Source of the DNA: Rufibacter glacialis
GTDB taxonomy: Bacteria; Bacteroidota; Bacteroidia; Cytophagales; Hymenobacteraceae
Length of the DNA: 64,000 nt
Direction of reading: 5' to 3'
NCBI RefSeq assembly: GCF_008271745.1
Contig: NZ_VKKZ01000024.1
Location: 1 to 64,000, forward strand
The notes under the pieces are model-generated. The model was not told where the DNA came from, searched no databases, and saw nothing but the letters and a program-made list of their open reading frames with translations. The first letter of the stretch is position 1; each line of letters begins with the position of its first letter. Shown piece after piece: positions 58,872-64,000 of the stretch. The translations under genes and the position numbers were made by a program.

Positions 58872-60668
58872 ATGAAGAGCAGGTCTAGTTCCCGTCTGTA
58901 CCAAAAGGTTGAGTGGCAAAGATACGCAATTCTGGGGCTGTTCCTGGGCTTGCTGCTTTGGTGTGGCCCTGGGCAGGCGCAAGACCGCAAATTGGTGGTG
59001 CAGGTCTCCTCTCCTGACCCTGAGGCGGTCAAGATCTGGCAGCGCCTTCAACCCAAATTCTCTTCCCGTGACTCGGTGGGGCTGCAGCAGCACCTGCGTA
59101 GCTGGCTAGCCCGGGTGCAGGAAGAAGGCTACCTCACCGCCTCTATTGACAGCCTGCGCCAGCGCCGTGATTCTGTGTGGCTGCAGGTGTACGTGGGCCG
59201 GCCGTATAACTGGGCATCGCTTAGGAATGGCAACGTGGGCGAAGGCTTGCTGGAGAAAGTGGGCTTCCGGGAGAAACTCTATAGTGGCCAACCGTTCCGG
59301 CCCGCCGAATTCGCGCAATTGCAGGAGTCCTTGTTGCGGGAGGCCGAGAACAGTGGTTTCCCTTATGCCGCCGTGCACCTGGACAGTCTGCGCCTGTACC
59401 AGGATTCCCTCAGCGGGGTGTTGCGGGTGGTGCGTGGTCCTTTGATGGTGATTGACTCCGTGCAGATCATCGGGAGTAGTCGTATGCAGCTGAAAACGCT
59501 GTACCGCTATACCCAACTGGCGCCCGGACAGCCGTATTCCTTGCAACGGATAGAGGCCGCCATGCGGGCGTTGCGGCAATTGCCGTTTGTGCGCATCACG
59601 GGCGAACCCCAGGTGCTCTTCGCCAAAAACCAGGCCCGCGTGTATTTCTTCCTGGACGAGAAAAAGGCGAACCAGTTTGACGGCATCATCGGGTTTCTGC
59701 CTGATCCAAGCTCCACCAAGGCTAAGCTGCTGATCACCGGCGAGGTGAACCTGCAGGTGCGCAACCTGCGGGGCAGCGGCAAGCAGATTGGCCTGCACTG
59801 GCGCAAGGTGGAACGCAATTCGCAGCTTCTGGATGTAGAATACCGGCACCCGCACTTCCTGAAATCGCCGTTTGAGGTGGCCGGGCTTTTCCATCTCTAC
59901 AAACAGGACACGTCTTTCCTGAACCTTCGGCCCCGCCTGGAAATCGGGTACCCCTTGTCTACCACCAGCCGGGTCACCTTTTTTGCCGAGGTGGTGAGCA
60001 CCCAATTGCTCTCGCCGGAGGCATTGCGGCAGCGCCGGTCAGATTCCTCGGCCATTGATGCCAACTTCACCTCTTATGGGGTGGCCTATGCCTGGGGCAA
60101 CTTAGATGACCTGTATTTTCCGCGCCGGGGCAGCCAAGCCTTTCTACAAGGCGCGGTAGGCAACAAGCGCGTGCAGCGTAACGCGCGGGTAGAGGCCAGT
60201 TACTATGATACGCTCCAGATGAAGACCTCGCAGGCTTCTCTGTCAGGAAGGGTAGAGCGGTATTGGCCTGTCTCTAAAAATGGGGTGGTGCTGACGCGCC
60301 TGCGGGCAGAGGCTCTGATCAACGAGCGGCTGTACCTGAACGAACTGTTCCGGCTGGGAGGCCTGGCTTCTCTGCGGGGTTTTGATGATTATGCGTTTTA
60401 TGCCTCTTCATACGCCATCAGTACCCTGGAGTACCGGCTGTACACCGGCCAGGATTCGTATGTTTTGCTCTTATATGACCAGGGCTACCTGCGCCGGGAC
60501 CTAAAAAGCGAAAAAAATATTCAGTGGCCCAGCGGCGTGGGCGGCGGCATCAGCTTTTCAACGGGAGCCGGTGTGTTTCAGCTAGTTTACTCCGTAGGAA
60601 GGACTTCGCAAGAGGCCTTTAGCTTATCCAGGGGCAAGATCCATTTCGGGATTACGGGCCGTTTTTAG
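58872..60668 (+). CDS. BamA/TamA-family outer membrane protein
   Basis: This 598 aa protein (ATG at 58872, MKSRSSSRLY) has a signal segment ending at about residue 38 (GPGQA), then POTRA-like domains (about 60-230; VIDSVQIIGSSRMQLKTLYR) and a C-terminal 16-strand-type barrel with the conserved LRGFDDYAF loop motif (the VRGF/IRGF insertion signature). The terminal strand KIHFGITGRF ends in phenylalanine. It is shorter than BamA and lacks five POTRA domains, so it is more like TamA or a BamA paralogue. A TACCTTTA sequence at 58858 may be a -7 box. Confidence 0.85.
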   Translation: MKSRSSSRLYQKVEWQRYAILGLFLGLLLWCGPGQAQDRKLVVQVSSPDPEAVKIWQRLQPKFSSRDSVGLQQHLRSWLARVQEEGYLTASIDSLRQRRDSVWLQVYVGRPYNWASLRNGNVGEGLLEKVGFREKLYSGQPFRPAEFAQLQESLLREAENSGFPYAAVHLDSLRLYQDSLSGVLRVVRGPLMVIDSVQIIGSSRMQLKTLYRYTQLAPGQPYSLQRIEAAMRALRQLPFVRITGEPQVLFAKNQARVYFFLDEKKANQFDGIIGFLPDPSSTKAKLLITGEVNLQVRNLRGSGKQIGLHWRKVERNSQLLDVEYRHPHFLKSPFEVAGLFHLYKQDTSFLNLRPRLEIGYPLSTTSRVTFFAEVVSTQLLSPEALRQRRSDSSAIDANFTSYGVAYAWGNLDDLYFPRRGSQAFLQGAVGNKRVQRNARVEASYYDTLQMKTSQASLSGRVERYWPVSKNGVVLTRLRAEALINERLYLNELFRLGGLASLRGFDDYAFYASSYAISTLEYRLYTGQDSYVLLLYDQGYLRRDLKSEKNIQWPSGVGGGISFSTGAGVFQLVYSVGRTSQEAFSLSRGKIHFGITGRF

Positions 60669-60697
60669 CCTTTTTTTGCAAAAACTTTCCCTTGGCG

Positions 60698-60729
60698 TTT
60701 GGAGCGTATAGAAAAAGCCCCTACATTTG
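60698..60729 (+). promoter_or_regulatory. Promoter of the initiator tRNA gene
   Basis: TTTG (60698-60701), a 20-base spacer and TACATTTG (60722-60729) match the Bacteroidota consensus and place the start a few bases before the tRNA. Confidence 0.75.
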
Positions 60730-60741
60730 TATTACAAACAG

Positions 60742-60814
<73 letters not shown>

Positions 60815-60830
60815 CCTAAAGTAAGATAAA

Positions 60831-60862
60831 CCCTTGTAAGCTAAAACTTGCAAGGGTTTTTT
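60831..60862 (+). terminator. Terminator after the initiator tRNA
   Basis: CCCTTGTAAG pairs with CTTGCAAGGG (one wobble) around CTAAAA, followed by TTTTTT. Confidence 0.85.
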
Positions 60863-61313
60863 CGTTTTACAGGTGACTAAAAAGGTGACATTTTCTAAGA
60901 ATCATATCTTAATGCTTCTTAGAAGTTAGGTTGACATTCCGTAGTTCTCTAAAATTCCTGTATCCATTCCCTTTTAGGTGGACTTGGATTTAGCTTCTTT
61001 ACAAAAAAATTACAGAAAACTGAGGAGTCTCCCTTCTTCATAAGAACGTGCCTGTCTCTTCGGGTACAGCGTCTCAACCTGATGTTCATTTAGCTCTGTG
61101 ATGTTTTAAATAAGGTTGAAGTTTGTACATAAGTGCCAATTTGGCAAACTGAAAATAAGACTCTATTTTAGAGAGAGGGAGAATAGTGGCATTAATACAT
61201 CTATTATGCAGAGAGTTATTATAGGGAGTTGCACTAGGTTCTTTAAAGGAATGCAACTTTTTAGTTGCATTCAAAGTTAAGAGGTGATAGTTTTGGGAAC
61301 TGAACAAACAAGG
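60863..61313. other. AT-rich spacer upstream of the toxin operon
   Basis: Base composition falls sharply here compared with the chromosome to the left. GTGACTAAAAAGGTGAC (60873-60889) contains a short direct repeat of GTGAC just after the tRNA terminator, which may be a relic of an insertion. No integrase or gene is visible. Confidence 0.4.
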
Positions 61314-61721
61314 ATGCCATTTCTAGAGGAGGTAGAAGAATTTCTAAAAGAGCTACACTTTAAAATTGGATTTCGTGACAATGTCTTCTTTGAAGATGAT
61401 AGGTTGAAAAACCGACTAGCACTTGCAGAGTTGCGCGATTGGGGCTATACGGGGCAAGACAGAATTAAATTTATTCAGAGTCTAACGGTCGCGAATTATT
61501 CTGAAGGGCCAAAAGCAGACAATCAAAATATCCCAAGCCAAGGAAATCTATGGATATTTGGTCTTGTTATCCAATCACAATTCAAAAAGAAAAAGAAGCT
61601 TGAATATTACATCAAGGTTCAATTAGGAAGTCCTGACTCTAACGTAGTGTGTATCTCATTTCACCCGGCGGAATCCCCTATCCAGTACCCAAAGCTACGG
61701 TCACAAAAAGCAACAATATGA
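61314..61721 (+). CDS. MqsR-family toxin of a toxin-antitoxin-chaperone operon
   Basis: This 135 aa protein (ATG at 61314; a GTG 30 bp upstream is the alternative) fits the longer MqsR-like toxin group. It shows VEEFLKEL, then KNRLALAELRDWGYTGQDRI, FIQSLTVANYSEGPKADNQN, GNLWIFGLVIQSQ, YYIKVQLG and CISFHPAESPIQYP. MqsR is an mRNA interferase that cuts mainly at GCU. The stop overlaps the antitoxin start by 4 bp (ATGA). A chaperone gene follows the antitoxin. Coding sequence and spacers are AT-rich, consistent with transfer. Confidence 0.82.
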   Translation: MPFLEEVEEFLKELHFKIGFRDNVFFEDDRLKNRLALAELRDWGYTGQDRIKFIQSLTVANYSEGPKADNQNIPSQGNLWIFGLVIQSQFKKKKKLEYYIKVQLGSPDSNVVCISFHPAESPIQYPKLRSQKATI

Positions 61722-62320
61722 AAAGCCCATATACAGGCGGGAAGGTAGAAATTATTACCGAACGCCAATCAGTACCTTTCAAAGGAGAGACTTTTGAAAT
61801 GGATGTTGAAACCTTAGTGTGTGTTGACAGCAAAAAGAGGTTTACGACAGGTGAAATGGATGATAAATTTGTTGATACTCTTCACTCTTTATGGCGAGAA
61901 CGCTATAAAGTACCTACAGCTCAACAGTTGAAGGCAGCTCGAGAAAAACTTGGGCTAAGCCTCAGGAGAATGTCTACCCTTTTAGGATTAGGTATCAACC
62001 AATATAGACACTATGAAGCTGGAAAGTTGCCAAAGCCTTCTCATCAGTTACTGCTTCGCTTGCTTGTTAATGAAGGGGCTCTTTCTTATATCTTAGCCCT
62101 ACAATGCGATAAAGTGCCCAAAAAGACTCTTAAAGCATGGGAAAGCTACATTCATGGTGAAAAGAGCATCATAGAGGTTGAACATACCCCTAAGGTTAAC
62201 AGGAAGCCTCTAATCAAAACTCCCGTACATGAAGAGGAGTATTACCGGTCAAACAATTATAAGGACATAATTGAAGCGGGTACTTCTTTAGAGTACTCAG
62301 AACTATATTCAGCAGCTTAG
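61718..62320 (+). CDS. MqsA-like antitoxin with HTH and C-terminal extension
   Basis: This 200 aa protein begins MKSPYTGGKVEIITERQSVP, a form of the MqsA N-terminal domain in which the zinc CxxC is replaced (SPYTG); one cysteine remains in LVCVDSKKRFTTGEMDD. The XRE-type HTH follows at about residues 70-112 (AAREKLGLSLRRMSTLLGLG, INQYRHYEAGKLP). About 60 residues after the HTH are not typical of plain MqsA and may be the chaperone-addiction segment that makes the antitoxin depend on the SecB-like chaperone. It neutralises the toxin and represses the operon. A longer frame upstream would overlap the toxin out of frame. Confidence 0.82.
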   Translation: MKSPYTGGKVEIITERQSVPFKGETFEMDVETLVCVDSKKRFTTGEMDDKFVDTLHSLWRERYKVPTAQQLKAAREKLGLSLRRMSTLLGLGINQYRHYEAGKLPKPSHQLLLRLLVNEGALSYILALQCDKVPKKTLKAWESYIHGEKSIIEVEHTPKVNRKPLIKTPVHEEEYYRSNNYKDIIEAGTSLEYSELYSAA

Positions 62321-62321
62321 T

Positions 62322-62849
62322 ATGACAACTGCAACAAGACCGATCATCGATTTCTCAAAAGTAATCTTGACCGAAGCCTCCTTTATAGAATTCAGCATAA
62401 AGAATTTAAAACCTACTGATAATCGCGATAATACTGTTGTTTCATTTAATAGCAAAGTAATTACACGTCATACTTTTAATGTTGAAGAAAAAGGAATCAA
62501 AGTAGAGATTGAAGTCACCGGACAAGGTGTTAACCAAGCTAATGAGCCAGCTGGCGCAGAAGCAACTTTCCATATTGGGTTCACTTACTTTATTGAAAAC
62601 TTTGAAGAGTATTTGATACACTTCAATGACTCTGAAGAAGCGATACCTAGTCCTGTGATTATGATTCCATTAGTTGGAGCCGCGTATTCAACAGCTAGAG
62701 GTATGATAATTATCAAGGCTCAGGGTACCGCATTCGAAGGCTTTTCCTTACCCATTGTTAATGCTCAAAGTTTGATTACCCCGCCTGAAAGTCTGGTTAA
62801 GAAGAAAAAGGCTCCTAAAAAGTCAAAAAAAGATACAACTTCAAATTAA
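62322..62849 (+). CDS. SecB-like chaperone of the toxin-antitoxin-chaperone operon
   Basis: This 175 aa protein starts 1 bp after the antitoxin stop. The SecB fold is suggested by the N-terminal strand ASFIEFSIKNLKP, the middle GAEATFHIGFTYFIENFEEY and especially the last part: MIPLVGAAYSTARGMIIIKA followed by FEGFSLPIVNAQSL, where secretory SecB has LFPYAREC...LAPVNF. The tail is lysine-rich (KKKKAPKKSKKD). In TAC systems a solitary SecB-like chaperone protects the antitoxin from degradation. I infer this role from the operon; a housekeeping SecB is not expected in this phylum. Confidence 0.8.
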   Translation: MTTATRPIIDFSKVILTEASFIEFSIKNLKPTDNRDNTVVSFNSKVITRHTFNVEEKGIKVEIEVTGQGVNQANEPAGAEATFHIGFTYFIENFEEYLIHFNDSEEAIPSPVIMIPLVGAAYSTARGMIIIKAQGTAFEGFSLPIVNAQSLITPPESLVKKKKAPKKSKKDTTSN

Positions 62850-63297
62850 TTGTACCAAGTCTTCCTTAACTCAGTGACTTTGCCATATGGTAGGGTTTTC
62901 TGTTTTAGCAGAGAAACTAAAACAAATAATTGGCCTGGTTCATTTCTAATCAGGATCTTAAACTTAATGCAAAACTCTAGATATTAGTAAATAAGCGTGC
63001 CAGATCACTAAAGACCCATCAAATAATAAGGCGCTAGGACTAAAGCTAAGCTCTGCCCAAATCGTCAACAAGCTTAAAAGAATAGACTTCCTCATTAGAA
63101 GAGGCAAGTAGTTCAACCTAAAATTGGCCCATAAGCTTTACTACATTAAGCTCTAACTTAGACGTAGTATCGTTTATTCGGATTCCGTTTGGCAGCTTAC
63201 CTCCCAACAGCAATACATGGTTGCTACCTTATAAAAATGCGGCCGGCAGGAAACCCATTGGGGCTCCTTGCCGGCCGCACAAAAATAAAAGCACCGC
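62850..63297. other. AT-rich gene-free spacer right of the operon
   Basis: Only broken frames are present. One short stretch ending at a TAG near 63108 (GLKLSSAQIVNKLKRIDFLI...) looks protein-like and could be a decayed gene end. TTTTCTGTTTTAGCAGAGAA then ACTAAAAC (about 62896-62924) recalls family A. The spacer ends with the hairpin at 63231-63281. Confidence 0.4.
63231..63281 (-). terminator. Terminator of the broken TolC-like gene
   Basis: TGCGGCCGGCA...TGCCGGCCGCA forms an 11-bp core stem; on the minus strand TTTTTATAAGG follows. It lies just beyond the minus-strand gene remnant. Confidence 0.8.
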
Positions 63298-63834
63298 TTA
63301 TTGCCAGCCGCCGCCTAAAGAACGGTACAGGTGCACCGTGGACTGCAACACCAGTTTCTGGGTGTTCACCAGGTTCAGTTCGGCCTCCAGCACGCTTCTT
63401 TGCGCGGTGATGATCTCCAGGTAAGAGGCATAGCCCGCCCTGTACAACTCATTGGAAGTGCTCACCGCATTCTGCAGCACCTCTACTTCTTTGGCCTAGG
63501 TTTCTTAAGCTGAGCTGAAATTCTCAAAAGCCCTCAAATTCGTCATAACTTCCCAAGATCCCGTTTGCCCTGCCTTCTGGTAGTCGTAATAAGCCTGTAG
63601 TTTCTGAGCTTCAGAGTGGCTTAGTTGCGTTTTCAACCCGTTTCTATTGAGCAGCGGCGCCGACAAATTACCTACAATCCCGTATACCAATGATGTCGGC
63701 ATAGAGAAAAGCAAAGAGGCTTTGAAGTCGCCCATTCCTATATAGGTGAGAGGTTCAGCGAAGGGAGAAACGCTTTTTGGGATGCAGGACCCACTAAACT
63801 TAATAAAGTACAGGAAAAAAGAACTCCCATTCAC
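63298..63834 (-). pseudogene. TolC/NodT-type outer membrane efflux protein, broken remnant
   Basis: Two open stretches lie in the same minus-strand frame. The first (63834-63505) has LVYGIVGNLSAPLLNRNGLK, then EAQKLQAYYDYQKA and SWEVMTNLRAFENF; the second (63480-63298) has LQNAVSTSNELYRAGYASYL, EIITAQRSVLEAELNL and YRSLGGGW at the end. These are the middle and C-terminus of an RND-type outer membrane factor (OMF) lipoprotein. They are separated by TAA, two codons and TAG in frame, with spacing that would be right for an intact helix. The 5' half is missing. It was presumably once the outer membrane part of an efflux operon. Confidence 0.8.
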
Positions 63835-64000
63835 CAGGAAGCTTACCCAGTTTAGCTAGAGTAAAAGATTTTATAATAAAAAGATATAAAAAATTATAAA
63901 TATGATTCAACTTTCGTATTATTACCAGCGTAAGATTTCAGCAGGAGGCAGTAATAAAACACTAGCGCGAGGGTGGCAACGCTAGCACCTGCTTCTGGCT
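63835..64000. other. Right-edge sequence, nothing assigned
   Basis: AT-rich sequence is followed by CTAGCG...CGCTAG (63962-63985), a short palindrome near the edge that could belong to a mobile element continuing outside the window. Confidence 0.3.

Noticed and set aside
59106-60005. 299-codon open frame on the minus strand
   Set aside because: It lies wholly opposite the BamA/TamA-type gene, has low-complexity His/Gln-rich composition and no domain; it is an antisense shadow of a GC-rich gene.

Overview
The window looks like chromosomal DNA of a member of the Bacteroidota, most likely the order Cytophagales (Hymenobacteraceae-like: Rufibacter, Pontibacter or a relative). The evidence is three proteins with type IX secretion sorting tails, promoters of the Bacteroidota form (TTTG or TTGG, about 20 bases, TAnnTTTG), the absence of Shine-Dalgarno sequences, and families typical of the phylum (DUF3667, head-GIN/DUF2807, DUF4159, delta-60 repeats, 'SCGDDDDD' lipoproteins). 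The taxonomy is inference; no 16S rRNA gene is present. No complete IS element, prophage or CRISPR array was seen.

Layout. 1-6.2 kb: surface and membrane proteins, including a secreted subtilase. 6.4-15.8 kb: a TldD/PmbA peptidase pair, a delta-60 surface protein, then DUF4159, MoxR and DUF58. Both the TldD-PmbA pair and the MoxR-DUF58 pair are split by a small repeat-associated passenger gene (a four-helix-bundle gene and a DUF559 gene). 15.8-16.6 kb: a gene-free, roughly 600 bp nested imperfect palindrome. 16.6-24 kb: an active/inactive M16 peptidase pair, a Spy/CpxP-like protein and a penicillin-acylase-type hydrolase. 24-33.2 kb: a second delta-60 protein, an ECF sigma factor operon with a HEAT-containing putative anti-sigma factor and two DUF4097-like proteins, then nagA and a PfkB kinase. 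33.2-45.5 kb: RlpA, an alpha/beta hydrolase, a GNAT protein, a candidate structured RNA, two Hsp20 proteins, three tandem STAS/SEC14-like paralogues, a PAS protein with a CZB-like partner, and a YwqK-type lipoprotein apparently split by a stop codon. 45.6-51 kb: nrdA and nrdB, then divergent rplU-rpmA across a long spacer with DnaA-box-like sites. 51.8-60.7 kb: mainly minus-strand enzymes and lipoproteins, hemW, and a BamA/TamA-type outer membrane protein. 60.7-64 kb: initiator tRNA-Met, an AT-rich island holding a toxin-antitoxin-SecB chaperone operon, and a broken TolC-type efflux gene.

The strongest unexplained signal is in the spacers. A quasi-palindromic repeat of about 36-40 bp, roughly GTTTnnGGCCTGTTTTC-nn-GAAAAnAGgCCnnAAAC, occurs at about twenty intergenic places and in none of the supported genes. 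At least four other intergenic families coexist with it: a GACACTCGTAGGTC-type palindrome, CCCCCTT/AAGGGGG hairpins beside the DUF559 gene, heptamer arrays beside the four-helix-bundle gene, and GTAGAGAC / GGGCAATCC palindromes. The best functional candidates are the toxin-antitoxin-chaperone operon, the structured RNA near 35.2-35.5 kb and the passenger-gene cassettes.

All calls come from reading sequence and translations by eye. Family assignments rest on remembered motifs, and no database search was run.
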